From Mycobacterium sp. 852002-51163_SCH5372311 (GTDB taxonomy: Bacteria > Actinomycetota > Actinomycetes > Mycobacteriales > Mycobacteriaceae): 64,000 nucleotides of DNA. The position numbers were made by a program, and so were the translations under genes. Location of the stretch: the NCBI RefSeq assembly GCF_001667115.1, contig NZ_LZIJ01000164.1:1-64000 (forward strand), written 5' to 3'. The notes under the pieces are model-generated. The model worked only from the letters and a program-made list of their open reading frames with translations, did not search any database and was not told the DNA's origin. Positions 40,686 to 51,200 of the stretch are shown one piece after another (positions within the stretch are counted from its first letter, which is position 1; each line of letters opens with the position of its first letter).

Positions 40686-41935
40686 CGCGATTGGATTCGG
40701 TGCCGAATTCCGCCGAGAATCCGTTCCCGGTTCGCGCAGTGGCCATTCGGGTCGCAGGTTGGATCGACAAGCTGGGCATCGTGTGGGTCGAGGGTCAGTT
40801 GGCTCAGATCACGATGCGGCCCAACAGCAATACGGTGTTCATGGTGCTGCGCGATCCGGCTGCCGACATGTCACTGACCGTGACCTGCTCGCGCGATTTG
40901 GTGCTGGGCGCACCGGTGAAGTTGGCCGAAGGCACCCAGGTGGTGGTCTGCGGCAAGCCGTCCTTCTACACCGGGCGAGGAACATTTTCGTTGCGGCTCA
41001 GCGAAATTCGGGCCGTAGGGGTGGGCGAGCTGCTGGCCCGCATCGATCGGCTGCGCCGGCTGCTGGACGCCGAAGGCCTGTTCGACCCACGGCTCAAGCG
41101 GCCAATTCCGTTCCTGCCCAACATGATCGGTCTGATCACCGGACGCGCGAGCGCTGCCGAGCGCGACGTGACCACGGTGGCCACCGCCCGCTGGCCGGCG
41201 GTACGTTTCGCCGTCCGCAACACCGCCGTGCAGGGCCCTAACGCCGTTGCCCAGATCGTCGAGGCGCTGCGTGAACTCGATCAGGACCAGCACGTCGACG
41301 TGATCGTGCTGGCTCGTGGCGGCGGCAGCGTGGAGGATTTGCTGCCGTTTTCCGACGAGACGCTGTGCCGCGCGATCGCGGCCTGCCGGACCCCGGTGAT
41401 CAGCGCGGTCGGTCACGAGCCCGACAATCCGCTGTGCGATCTGGTCGCCGACTTGCGCGCCGCCACCCCGACCGACGCCGCCAAGCGGGTCGTCCCGGAT
41501 ACCGCCGCCGAGCAACAGCTCGTCGACGAGCTGCGCCGGCGCAGTGCTCAGGCGCTGCGCAACTGGGTGTCCCGGGAGCAACGCACGCTGGCCCAATTGC
41601 GCAGCCGCCCGGTGTTGGCGGCGCCACTGACCGCGATCACCACCCGCGCCGACGAGATCCACCGGGCCCGGTCGGCGATTCGCCGCGACATCAACAGGTT
41701 GGTCGCCGCAGAGACGGAACGCGTCGGTCATCTGTCCGCGCGGCTGGCCACGCTGGGTCCGGCGGCCACCTTGGCCCGCGGATATGCCGTGGTGCAGACG
41801 GTTGCGGCCGGTGTTGACGGGCCGACGCGAGTGTTGCGGTCGGTGGACGATGCCCCGGCAGGTACTCGCCTGCGGGTTCGGGTCGCCGACGGCGCGGTGT
41901 CGGCGGTAAGCGAAGGGCGCACCGATGGTTCCTGA
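40682..41935 (+). CDS. xseA: Exodeoxyribonuclease VII large subunit
   Basis: Processive single-strand DNA exonuclease subunit of 417 residues. The N-terminal OB-fold (WVEGQLAQITMRPNSNTVFMVL) runs to about residue 110. The catalytic domain contains IGLITGRASAAERDV, VIVLARGGGSVEDLLPFSDE and SAVGHEPDNPLCD. A C-terminal coiled region precedes the ARGYAVVQT block. GTG 40682 overlaps the upstream stop by 4 bp, and xseB starts inside its 3' end, so all three are coupled. Confidence 0.96.
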   Translation: MTRLDSVPNSAENPFPVRAVAIRVAGWIDKLGIVWVEGQLAQITMRPNSNTVFMVLRDPAADMSLTVTCSRDLVLGAPVKLAEGTQVVVCGKPSFYTGRGTFSLRLSEIRAVGVGELLARIDRLRRLLDAEGLFDPRLKRPIPFLPNMIGLITGRASAAERDVTTVATARWPAVRFAVRNTAVQGPNAVAQIVEALRELDQDQHVDVIVLARGGGSVEDLLPFSDETLCRAIAACRTPVISAVGHEPDNPLCDLVADLRAATPTDAAKRVVPDTAAEQQLVDELRRRSAQALRNWVSREQRTLAQLRSRPVLAAPLTAITTRADEIHRARSAIRRDINRLVAAETERVGHLSARLATLGPAATLARGYAVVQTVAAGVDGPTRVLRSVDDAPAGTRLRVRVADGAVSAVSEGRTDGS

Positions 41936-42173
41936 GGGAGAAAGCGTTGAGTCCGCTTCGGTTACGCCTATTAGTCAGCTTGGCTATGAAGATTGCCGGG
42001 ACGAGCTGATCGAAGTCGTACGCCTGCTTGAACAGGGTGGGCTAGATCTCGATGCGTCGCTCAAACTGTGGGAAAGAGGCGAGCAGCTGGCCAAAAGGTG
42101 CGAAGAGCACCTGGCCGGCGCACGTCAGCGAATAGCCGACGCGCTGGGCGGCAGCCAGCCCGAGGAACGGTGA
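41925..42173 (+). CDS. xseB: Exodeoxyribonuclease VII small subunit
   Basis: 82-residue helical protein with the XseB block GYEDCRDELIEVVRLLEQGGL followed by LDASLKLWERGEQLAKRCEEHL. Several copies bind each XseA. The ATG at 41925 lies 11 bp inside xseA. It ends 63 bp before the 3-beta-HSD gene, with a KstR-like site in between. Confidence 0.96.
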   Translation: MVPEGESVESASVTPISQLGYEDCRDELIEVVRLLEQGGLDLDASLKLWERGEQLAKRCEEHLAGARQRIADALGGSQPEER

Positions 42174-42209
42174 TCCGGGCCGGCGAGCCAGAGAATTTTC
42201 CGGCCAAAC

Positions 42210-42223
42210 TGGAACACGTTTCA
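42210..42223. promoter_or_regulatory. KstR-like operator
   Basis: TGGAACACGTTTCA satisfies the KstR consensus TnnAACnnGTTnnA at every fixed position. It is 13 nt upstream of the 3-beta-hydroxysteroid dehydrogenase start, the gene for the first ring reaction on cholesterol. Confidence 0.55.
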
Positions 42224-42236
42224 GTTATTTTCGACT

Positions 42237-43361
42237 ATGCTTCGCGACACTATGGGTGATGCATCGCTGACAACCGACCTCGGCAAAGTCCTGGTCACCG
42301 GCGGCTCCGGCTTCGTCGGGGCCAACCTGGTGACCACGCTGCTCGACCGCGGGCACCAGGTACGTTCCTTTGACCGCGCGCCGTCGCCCTTGCCACAGCA
42401 TCCAAAGCTCGAGGTGCTGCAAGGCGACATCACCGACGCAGCCGTTTGCGCCGCGGCGGTGGACGGCATCGACACGATCTTCCACACCGCGGCGATCATC
42501 GAGCTCATGGGTGGGTCGTCGGTGAGCGAGGAATACCGCAATCGCAGTTACTCGGTGAATGTCGGCGGTACCAAGAACCTGGTGCACGAAGCGCAAAAGG
42601 CCGGTGTGAAACGGTTCGTCTACACGGCATCGAACAGCGTGGTGATGGGCGGCAAGCGGATCTCCGGCGGTGACGAGACAATGCCCTACACCGACCGGTT
42701 CGCCGACCTCTATACCGAAACCAAAGTGGTCGCCGAGAAGTTCGTACTGTCCCAGAACGGCGTCGACGGCTTGCTCACCTGTTCCATCCGGCCCAGCGGC
42801 ATCTGGGGCCGCGGGGATCAGACCATGTTCCGCAAGTTGTTCGAAAGCGTGGTGGCCGGCCATGTCAAGGTTCTGGTCGGTGGCAAGAACGCCAAGCTGG
42901 ATAACTCTTACGTGCACAACCTGATTCACGGTTTCATCCTGGCCGGCGAGCATCTGGTGGAGGGCGGCACCGCGCCCGGGCAGGCCTACTTCATCAACGA
43001 CGGTGAGCCGATCAACATGTTCGAGTTTGCGCGGCCGGTCGTCACGGCGTGCGGGCAGCCGTGGCCGAAGATGCGGGTGTCGGGCCGGCTGGTGCGCGAT
43101 GTGATGAAGGTGTGGCAGTGGCTGCACTTCAAGTTCGGGCTACCTAAGCCGCCTTTGGAACCTCTTGCGGTGGAACGGCTTTACCTCGACAACTACTTCT
43201 CCATCGCGAAGGCCCAGCGCGATCTGGGCTACCGTCCGCTGTTCACCACCAAGCAGGCCATGGACGAGTGCCTGCCCTATTACGTCGACCTTTTCGAGCA
43301 GGTGAGGGCGGCATCCAAGCCCCACCTGGCGTCGGTCGTCACCGCGCCCCCGCCGGAGTAG
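42237..43361 (+). CDS. 3-beta-hydroxysteroid dehydrogenase/isomerase
   Basis: Extended SDR of 374 residues that oxidises and isomerises cholesterol to cholest-4-en-3-one. It has the TGGSGFVG cofactor loop at residues 21-28 and the catalytic YTETK near residue 160. Family segments include FHTAAIIELMGG and SYVHNLIHGFILA. It is close to remembered M. tuberculosis Rv1106c. The start may be ATG 42237 or ATG 42252. A KstR-like site just upstream suggests induction by sterols. It converges with the dienelactone hydrolase gene. Confidence 0.95.
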   Translation: MLRDTMGDASLTTDLGKVLVTGGSGFVGANLVTTLLDRGHQVRSFDRAPSPLPQHPKLEVLQGDITDAAVCAAAVDGIDTIFHTAAIIELMGGSSVSEEYRNRSYSVNVGGTKNLVHEAQKAGVKRFVYTASNSVVMGGKRISGGDETMPYTDRFADLYTETKVVAEKFVLSQNGVDGLLTCSIRPSGIWGRGDQTMFRKLFESVVAGHVKVLVGGKNAKLDNSYVHNLIHGFILAGEHLVEGGTAPGQAYFINDGEPINMFEFARPVVTACGQPWPKMRVSGRLVRDVMKVWQWLHFKFGLPKPPLEPLAVERLYLDNYFSIAKAQRDLGYRPLFTTKQAMDECLPYYVDLFEQVRAASKPHLASVVTAPPPE

Positions 43362-43388
43362 CGGACGCCCCTGCGGCTCGGCCGCGAA

Positions 43389-43437
43389 AGTGCAACTGGC
43401 GACGCATTCTGCAAGTCAGGGCGTCGATGATTGCACT
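43389..43437. terminator. Nested inverted repeat between convergent genes
   Basis: AGTGCAA (43389-43395) pairs with TTGCACT (43431-43437). Inside, GACGC (43401-43405) pairs with GCGTC (43421-43425). It lies between the convergent 3-beta-HSD and dienelactone hydrolase genes and is probably a bidirectional terminator. Confidence 0.45.
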
Positions 43438-43467
43438 CTGGCGAGAAACGAAACCAGGCGCGAGAAC

Positions 43468-44265
43468 CTAGCCAAGCCGCTGAGTCAGGAACTCGACGAC
43501 ACGTTTGCGGGCCTCGTAGGCCGCTTGGCCCTCGACCTCGCGGACCTCGTCGGTCAGCACCGAGTGCGCCATCTTCCCGAAACCGCCTTCGTTGCCGGGG
43601 CCGGAATCGATCTCGATCACCTCGAAAGCATCACCGAGCCGCTCCTTGAGCACCGTGAACCGCTCTTTCGGTGCCATCCTGTCCGCGCTGAACCGCAAAC
43701 CCATGGCGCACAATCCGTCGCTGGCGCACCGGTCGGCGACGGTGGTCAGCTCGGATTCGCTCAGCCCGGGGTCGCGGCGATGCGCCGCGGCCAGCGCAAT
43801 CGGGACCGACGGCTGACTGAGCACCGGAGCCAGCACGCTGTCGTCGACGGCGGCGGCCAGCGCGAAGCCGCCGGTGAAGCATTGGCCGATCACCCCGACG
43901 CCCTTGCCGGGTGTCGAGGCGTTCAGGTCGCGAGCCAGCGCGCGCAGGAACGACGACACCGGCCGCTGCTTGTTCAGCGCGAACGCCGCGAATTCCCTTG
44001 CCACACAAGCCCGGGCGATGGTGGCGATGGTATAGCCGACCGTCTTCGGCTTGCCCGGCTGACCGAACAGCGACGGGATCGCGACGGTGAATCCGTTGTC
44101 CACCAGGTGATTACCGAGGCCCAGCACTCCGGGATGGATTCCCGGTATCTCCGGAATCAGCACCACCCCTGGCCCGGCGCCTTTGCGATACACATCGTGG
44201 GTGTAGCCGCCACCGGTGAACGGTGCGGCCGACCATCCGGACAAATCTGCTTCGGGTGCAGTCAC
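43468..44265 (-). CDS. Dienelactone hydrolase-family protein
   Basis: 265-residue alpha/beta hydrolase with a cysteine nucleophile elbow GVIGQCFTGGFAL near residue 125, the DLH hallmark. An N-terminal VVLIPEIPGIHPGV segment and a C-terminal region NEGGFGKMAHSV carrying the histidine are also present. DLH proteins open lactones in aromatic-ring degradation, but many mycobacterial members have no known substrate. GTG 44265 has a strong AGGAGGAG site. It is downstream of the DUF4245 gene on the same strand. Confidence 0.9.
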   Translation of the reverse strand: MTAPEADLSGWSAAPFTGGGYTHDVYRKGAGPGVVLIPEIPGIHPGVLGLGNHLVDNGFTVAIPSLFGQPGKPKTVGYTIATIARACVAREFAAFALNKQRPVSSFLRALARDLNASTPGKGVGVIGQCFTGGFALAAAVDDSVLAPVLSQPSVPIALAAAHRRDPGLSESELTTVADRCASDGLCAMGLRFSADRMAPKERFTVLKERLGDAFEVIEIDSGPGNEGGFGKMAHSVLTDEVREVEGQAAYEARKRVVEFLTQRLG

Positions 44266-44286
44266 TCGGGTCTCCTCCTAGAGGCG

Positions 44287-44988
44287 CTATCGGGCCGGTA
44301 ACGGCGGCTGCGATTGCGTCGCGGACGCCAGCGTACGGAACTGGTCGGTGCTGCCGGCACCGGTGATCGCGACCTGAGCGCGACCGCCGGGACTGGTGAG
44401 CGCGGTGGTCCACACCGGCTCGGAGTCGACTCCTTGGCCGCTGCCCTGATAGACCACCCAGTTGGTGCCGCCGACGTCGACGGCACCGGTCGGATACGCG
44501 GACCGGTGAATCGAGCCGACCAGCTTGTCCTCGTCGGCGTTGCTCTGCGTCAGGCTCAGATACCGTCCGCTCGGGGTGATGTACCCGACCGTCGAGGTCG
44601 CCGCGTTCAGCCGCTGACCGGTCGACGGGTCGGTTCGCCCGTTCTCGATACCGCCGCGGCTGCCGGAGTTGGACCGCCAGTCCGCCGGCAGCTGCGGCAG
44701 CCGGATCGGGAAGCCCAGCGTGGCGGCGTCGGCCCGCAGAGCCGCCGCCGCGTCGTAGGACGGGATGCGCCCCTCGTGGGTGCGGCCCGGCTGGAACGAG
44801 CACATCCCGACCAGCGCGGCCAGCAGGATGCAACCAATCACCAGCGGCGCGAGCGACCAGAACATGTCTCGGCCGTCCTGCAGCAGCCGCGGTTTGGCCG
44901 GCCTCGCAACGGGCCCTTGCGCGGGGCCGGGCGCCGCGGCCGGCTGACCGGTGGCATCCGGGGCGTTCGGCGTCGGGTCCGCGGTCAC
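44287..44988 (-). CDS. DUF4245 membrane-anchored protein (Rv1100-like)
   Basis: 233 residues: a Pro/Ala-rich cytoplasmic N-terminus, one transmembrane helix near residues 42-62 (SLAPLVIGCILLAALVGMCSF), then an extracytoplasmic domain with LPQLPADWRSNSG and WVVYQGSGQG. Length and the neighbouring glpX match M. tuberculosis Rv1100. GTG 44988 is chosen; the frame to 45105 crosses the glpX start. Function is unknown. Confidence 0.88.
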   Translation of the reverse strand: MTADPTPNAPDATGQPAAAPGPAQGPVARPAKPRLLQDGRDMFWSLAPLVIGCILLAALVGMCSFQPGRTHEGRIPSYDAAAALRADAATLGFPIRLPQLPADWRSNSGSRGGIENGRTDPSTGQRLNAATSTVGYITPSGRYLSLTQSNADEDKLVGSIHRSAYPTGAVDVGGTNWVVYQGSGQGVDSEPVWTTALTSPGGRAQVAITGAGSTDQFRTLASATQSQPPLPAR

Positions 44989-45063
44989 GCGGTCGAGTAT
45001 CCCAGCCGAGCGGCCACAGCCCAGCTCCAGGCGACCGATCTGCTTCTGGGACAATCGGCAACC

Positions 45064-46167
45064 ATGACAGCTGAGGGCGACCGCTCGTCTGGACCTGGTT
45101 CGCAAGTAGCCCAGTCGACCGCCGTTACCGGACCGTCGCAGCCTCGGCCGCGCGGCGAAGCCCCCGATCGCAACCTGGCCCTGGAGCTGGTGCGGGTCAC
45201 CGAGGCCGGGGCCATGGCCGCCGGCCGCTGGGTGGGGCGGGGCGACAAGGAGGGCGGCGACGGCGCAGCCGTCGACGCGATACGTGAACTGGTGAACACG
45301 GTGTCCATGCGGGGGGTGGTGGTCATTGGCGAGGGCGAGAAAGACGAAGCGCCGATGCTCTACAACGGCGAAGACGTCGGCAACGGGGACGGCCCGGAAT
45401 GCGACTTCGCCGTCGACCCGATCGACGGCACCACGCTGATGAGCAAAGGCATGCCCAACGCCATCTCGGTCCTTGCGGTGGCCGATCGCGGCGCGATGTT
45501 CGACCCATCAGCCGTGTTCTACATGAACAAGATCGCCGTCGGGCCCGACGCCGCCCACGTACTGGACATCACCGCGCCGGTCGCCGAGAACGTCCGAGCC
45601 GTCGCCAGAGTCAAGGAACTGTCGGTGCGGGACATGACCGTGTGCATCCTGGACCGGCCGCGGCACGCGCAGCTAATTGAAGACGTCCGCGCCACCGGTG
45701 CCCGGATCCGGCTGATCACCGATGGCGACGTCGCCGGCGCGATCTCCGCGTGCCGGCCGGGCTCGGGCACCGACATGCTGGCCGGCATCGGGGGTACCCC
45801 GGAGGGCATCATCACCGCGGCCGCCATCCGCTGCATGGGTGGCGCGATCCAGGCGCAGCTGGCCCCCAAGGACGACGCCGAACGCCGCAAGGCGCTCGAC
45901 GCCGGCTACAACCTGGATCAGGTGCTGACCACCGAGGATCTCGTTTCGGGCGAGAACGTCTTCTTCTGCGCCACCGGCGTCACCGATGGCGACCTGCTCA
46001 AGGGTGTGCGCTACTACCCCGGCGGGTGCACCACTCAGTCGATCGTGATGCGTTCCAAGTCGGGAACCGTCCGGATGATCGAGGCCTATCACCGGCTTTC
46101 GAAGCTGAACGAATACTCCGCCATCGACTTCACCGGCGACAGCAGCGCCGCATATCCCCTGCCGTAA
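45064..46167 (+). CDS. glpX: Fructose-1,6-bisphosphatase class II
   Basis: Gluconeogenic phosphatase converting fructose-1,6-bisphosphate to fructose-6-phosphate. It is 367 residues with the lithium-sensitive phosphatase motif FAVDPIDGTTLMSKG near residue 110 and VVVIGEGEKDEAPM upstream of it, then GGTPEGIITAAA near residue 240. The ATG at 45064 gives the MTAEGD N-terminus seen in M. tuberculosis GlpX (Rv1099c); the 617-residue frame from 44314 is antisense to the DUF4245 gene. It is followed by fum 32 bp later. Confidence 0.97.
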   Translation: MTAEGDRSSGPGSQVAQSTAVTGPSQPRPRGEAPDRNLALELVRVTEAGAMAAGRWVGRGDKEGGDGAAVDAIRELVNTVSMRGVVVIGEGEKDEAPMLYNGEDVGNGDGPECDFAVDPIDGTTLMSKGMPNAISVLAVADRGAMFDPSAVFYMNKIAVGPDAAHVLDITAPVAENVRAVARVKELSVRDMTVCILDRPRHAQLIEDVRATGARIRLITDGDVAGAISACRPGSGTDMLAGIGGTPEGIITAAAIRCMGGAIQAQLAPKDDAERRKALDAGYNLDQVLTTEDLVSGENVFFCATGVTDGDLLKGVRYYPGGCTTQSIVMRSKSGTVRMIEAYHRLSKLNEYSAIDFTGDSSAAYPLP

Positions 46168-46199
46168 TCCACCCCTACCCGACGAACAGGATCTGATTC

Positions 46200-47600
<1,401 letters not shown>

Positions 47601-47719
47601 AAGTAAGCAGGTCCGATGAGCGCGACGGCAAGGTTGCGCACATAATTGCGTGACGCGGATGCGTGACCACCTCGAGGGAGGTGGTCTTGAGAGCGAGGGT
47701 GAGTGAGGGTGATTCGGCG

Positions 47720-48712
47720 ATGACGGCTCCTCCGGGCGGTCCCTACGGTCAGGATCCCTACGGAACGAATCCGTATGGGCAGGACCCGCAGTGGGGAGGT
47801 CAGCCGCAGGGCTACCCGCACCCACAGGGCGACCCGTACCAGCAGGGCGACCCGTACCAGCAGGGCGGGACTTATCCGTATCCGCAGGGTGGTGCTAACC
47901 CGCCGGGCGCGCCCGGGTACTCACCTCAGCAGTACCCGCAACCCGGTCAGCAGGCTCCTCCGGGCTGGTCCACCGGGTCTTATCCGCCCGGTCCCCCGCC
48001 GAATCGCTCGAAGCTGCCGTGGTTGATCATCGCCGGCATCGCGGTGGTGGGCGTCATCGCGCTGGTGTTGATCCTCGTGTTCGCCGACGGCAAGGACAAC
48101 AAGTCGACCAACGCCGCGACGACGACTGCCGGGCCAAGCCCCGCGACGTCGGAGCCGCCCAACACCGAGCAGACCGCAACGGACTGCACGCCGAATGTCT
48201 CCCCCGGCGACAAGCCCACCGGCGACATGATCAGCGCGGGCAAGCTGTCGTTCCCGGCCAGTGCCGCCCCCGGCTGGGAACCGTTCACGGACGACCAGAC
48301 CCCGAATCTCATTGGCGCAGTGGGCCTTAGCGCGGAGGTGCCGGGGGCCAGCCAGTGGATCATGCAGGCCGAGGTCGGCGTCACCAACTTCGTGCCCAGC
48401 ATGAACGTTTCAGCACAGGCGTCGAAGTTGATGCAGTGCATTGCCGCCGGCCCGGGCTATGCGAACGCGTCGCCGAGCCTGGGCCCGACGAAGTCGTCGT
48501 CCATCAAGGTCGACGGGGTCACGGCGGAACGACTCGAGGCCGACATCTCGATCGGTGACACCGCTCGCAACGTCAAGGGGGACACCGTCACCATCGTCGC
48601 GGTCGCCACCAAGCCGGTGACCATTTTCATGGGCGCCACACCGATCGGCGATGCGGCCTCGGCCGGGATCATCAACGGCGTCATCGCGGCGCTGAAGGTC
48701 GCCAAGAGCTGA
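47720..48712 (+). CDS. Gly/Pro/Gln/Tyr-rich membrane-anchored protein (Rv1097c-like)
   Basis: 330 residues. The first 95 are disordered and repetitive (QQGDPYQQGDPYQQGG; an 18-bp direct repeat in the DNA). A transmembrane helix follows near residues 105-128 (LPWLIIAGIAVVGVIALVLIL), then a secreted domain with two cysteines, containing GKLSFPASAAPGWEPF and KLMQCIAAGPGY. The layout matches mycobacterial proline/glycine-rich membrane proteins. The ATG at 47720 gives the MTAPPGG N-terminus. Function is unknown. Confidence 0.88.
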   Translation: MTAPPGGPYGQDPYGTNPYGQDPQWGGQPQGYPHPQGDPYQQGDPYQQGGTYPYPQGGANPPGAPGYSPQQYPQPGQQAPPGWSTGSYPPGPPPNRSKLPWLIIAGIAVVGVIALVLILVFADGKDNKSTNAATTTAGPSPATSEPPNTEQTATDCTPNVSPGDKPTGDMISAGKLSFPASAAPGWEPFTDDQTPNLIGAVGLSAEVPGASQWIMQAEVGVTNFVPSMNVSAQASKLMQCIAAGPGYANASPSLGPTKSSSIKVDGVTAERLEADISIGDTARNVKGDTVTIVAVATKPVTIFMGATPIGDAASAGIINGVIAALKVAKS

Positions 48713-48719
48713 TACAGCC

Positions 48720-50312
48720 CTACGCTGGCCCCGCGGGCGTCGAGACCTGAGTGGCTTCGGAACGGCCGCGCAGCACGGTGGAATAGCACTCCGTCCAGCG
48801 TTCGCGCTCGCCGTCGTCGGCTCGTTCGATGGCGGCGGCGGCGCACAGGATCCGCCGGTCCGAGGTTTTGGCGAGATCGGCCAGCCGCGCGGCCTCGTTG
48901 ACTGCGTCACCGATAACCGTGTATTCGTAACGGTTTTCGGCTCCGATGTTGCCCGCGAATACCCGACCGGCCGACACGCCGATGCCGAAGTCGACCACGG
49001 GCAGCCGGCGCAGTTCGGTGGCCAACGTGCGGGCGGTGGCCAACGCTGCCGACGCCGGATCGCGCATCTTAAGCGGCGCCCCGAAGATGGCCAGTGCGGC
49101 GTCGCCTTCGAATTTGTTGATCAGCCCGCTGTGTTCGTCGACGGCATCGACCACTATCCGGAAGAAGTCGTTGAGCACCTCGGCAACCTCTTGCGGCGGA
49201 CGGCTTTCCGCCAACGTCGTCGAGCCCACCAAGTCGATGAACAGCACGGCCGCCTCGACCACGTCGCCCGACAACGAGGCACCCTCTTCGAGGGCGCGCT
49301 GAACGACGTCCGCGCCGACGTGGCGCCCGAAAAGGTCGCGCAGCCGGTCGCGTTCGGCGAGGCCGGTAACCATCCGGTTGAAACCCGTTTGCAGACGCCC
49401 GATTTGGGACCGTTCGTAAGCGCCGACGGACGTCTCGATGTTGCCGTGTTCGACTTCGGCCATCGCGTCGACGACCTCGCTGACCGGATCGGCGATGGAT
49501 CGGGAGGTCAGGATCATGATCGGTAGTCCCAGCACCACCGCGGCCAGCACCACGACCAGGACGGGCACATCCACCGATGCGTCTTTCGGAATGATCCAGC
49601 CGTTCGAACGAAGAATTATCAGGGTCGCGATGATCGCGACGGGAAGCGCGGTGCACAGGAACCACATCAGGACCAGGCGCGCGAACACGCCCGGTGTCGA
49701 CAGACGAGGTTCGCAGCCGCGCGTGGCCGCGACCATGATCGGACGCAGGGTGCGTTGTGCCAGCAACAATCCCGTGCCCGCGGCAGCTATGCCGCCGAGC
49801 ACCACACCCAGCAGAATGGGCAGCAGCAGCGATGCCCCGCCGTTGTGGTTCACCAGCATCAGCACTGCCCCGCATACAGCCCAGGTCGCCAGCAGGATCG
49901 CCGACTGCCGACCGGCCAGTTTCATGGCGGTGTCCCGTTGGCGCGAGTCCGGCTGATCGCCGCTGACGTACCACCGCAGGGTGGGTGCCAAGTTCACCAT
50001 TCCGGCTATCGCCACGGTGATGAGCCCGAGCACGATCAGCACCACCACCAATGGCGTGTTGTTGCGCGCGAAGTCGGCGTTCAACGCGCCCGAGGTGTGA
50101 CTTCTCAGCGGGACCATGATCGCCGCGGCGCCCGTGACTGCACACACATAGGACAGCGCAAGATCCCCGGCGTATTGAATCAACAACTGGCGGGCGCGCT
50201 TTCGGAATTCCCCATCGGCGGGCGCCGGATCACGCGATCGTCGCGCGCCCCAAATTTGGAGCCAGCCCGCTTTCGCCACCCCATTAAGGTAGCGGGCTGC
50301 GCTTCTAGGCAC
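48720..50312 (-). CDS. Membrane adenylate cyclase with HAMP domain
   Basis: About 530 residues: six hydrophobic helices in the N-terminal 280, a HAMP region near residues 285-340 (SIADPVSEVVDAMAEVEHG), and a class III cyclase domain from about residue 355. The domain has AAVLFIDLVGSTTLAES, FEGDAALAIFGAP and YTVIGDAVNEAARL. It resembles the M. tuberculosis Rv1318c-Rv1320c group. The GTG at 50312 overlaps the deacetylase stop; GTG 50279 is an alternative. In M. tuberculosis no cyclase lies between Rv1097c and Rv1096, so this is an inserted or translocated gene. Confidence 0.92.
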   Translation of the reverse strand: MPRSAARYLNGVAKAGWLQIWGARRSRDPAPADGEFRKRARQLLIQYAGDLALSYVCAVTGAAAIMVPLRSHTSGALNADFARNNTPLVVVLIVLGLITVAIAGMVNLAPTLRWYVSGDQPDSRQRDTAMKLAGRQSAILLATWAVCGAVLMLVNHNGGASLLLPILLGVVLGGIAAAGTGLLLAQRTLRPIMVAATRGCEPRLSTPGVFARLVLMWFLCTALPVAIIATLIILRSNGWIIPKDASVDVPVLVVVLAAVVLGLPIMILTSRSIADPVSEVVDAMAEVEHGNIETSVGAYERSQIGRLQTGFNRMVTGLAERDRLRDLFGRHVGADVVQRALEEGASLSGDVVEAAVLFIDLVGSTTLAESRPPQEVAEVLNDFFRIVVDAVDEHSGLINKFEGDAALAIFGAPLKMRDPASAALATARTLATELRRLPVVDFGIGVSAGRVFAGNIGAENRYEYTVIGDAVNEAARLADLAKTSDRRILCAAAAIERADDGERERWTECYSTVLRGRSEATQVSTPAGPA

Positions 50313-51180
50313 CGTTGTTCGGACCGCCGGAGTTCTGCCCCGGAATGTCGGTGATCGGGAAGTTGGGCATCGGCTTGGGCGACGGCGTGTTGGGCAGCGC
50401 CGGAATTTCGCTGGCCGGAATGTCGTGAAGTTCGTTGACAGGGGGGCCGTTTTCGCGGCCGCCGTAGCTGCTGCCCGGGGCGCGCGGCCCGAGCAGTTCG
50501 CTGACCGTCACCAGGTGGTAGCCGTTGGCCTTGAGCACCGGGATGAACTGGTACACCAGGTCGACGGTGCTCGAATAGGTGTCATGGAACAGCACTACCG
50601 AGCCCGGCTTGATCTGGCGCATCAGGATGGACCGCGTTGCTGCCGTGTTCGAGTCGTTGGCCCAATCGAAAGGGATGACGTCCCAAAGTATTTCGGCCAA
50701 ACCGAAGCGGCCCGCGGTCTGGCGCACCGCATCGTTGGACAGCCCGCCGGCGGGCCGATACAGCGCGGGCGTGCGACCGGTCGCGGCGGTTATCGCGTCG
50801 TTGGCCTTGGAGAACTGGGCGGCGACGTCGTCGGCAGGGATGGTCGTCATGTTGGGGTGTTCCCAGGTGTGGCTGCCGATTTCCATTCCGGCGTCCGCGA
50901 TGCGCTTGGCTCCTCCCGGGTTGGCGGCAACTTTGTTGCCGATCAGGAAGAAGGTGGCCTTGGAGTCGCTGTTCTTCAGCACTTGCAGCAGCCGGTCGGT
51001 GTACGGGCTGGGCCCGTCGTCGAACGTCAGCGCAACGCACTTCATCACCGCGCAATTCAGGTTGTCTGCGCGCGTCACGTGTCCGGTAAGACCGCCGATG
51101 ACCAGCACTGCCCCGGCCGCTACGACGCCGATGACGGTCCGCCAGTAGCGCCAGGCCTGGGTGTCAGGTCTTTTCGGCAC
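50305..51180 (-). CDS. Polysaccharide deacetylase, secreted (Rv1096-like)
   Basis: 291 residues with a signal-anchor near residues 15-33 and a NodB domain. The metal-site motifs are TFDDGPSPYTDR near residue 52, HTWEHPNM near residue 105, RPAGGLSND and VVLFHDTYSST near residue 200. Such enzymes remove N-acetyl groups from peptidoglycan sugars, protecting against lysozyme. The C-terminal 50 residues are Pro/Asn-rich. The length matches Rv1096. The start is GTG 51180. The cyclase gene follows with an 8-bp overlap. Confidence 0.94.
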   Translation of the reverse strand: MPKRPDTQAWRYWRTVIGVVAAGAVLVIGGLTGHVTRADNLNCAVMKCVALTFDDGPSPYTDRLLQVLKNSDSKATFFLIGNKVAANPGGAKRIADAGMEIGSHTWEHPNMTTIPADDVAAQFSKANDAITAATGRTPALYRPAGGLSNDAVRQTAGRFGLAEILWDVIPFDWANDSNTAATRSILMRQIKPGSVVLFHDTYSSTVDLVYQFIPVLKANGYHLVTVSELLGPRAPGSSYGGRENGPPVNELHDIPASEIPALPNTPSPKPMPNFPITDIPGQNSGGPNNGA

Positions 51181-51200
51181 GATGGCAGCCTACCGGGCGC

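Noticed and set aside
44314..45063. N-terminal extension of glpX to 617 residues
   Set aside because: Antisense to the DUF4245 gene; the family start MTAEGD is at 45064.
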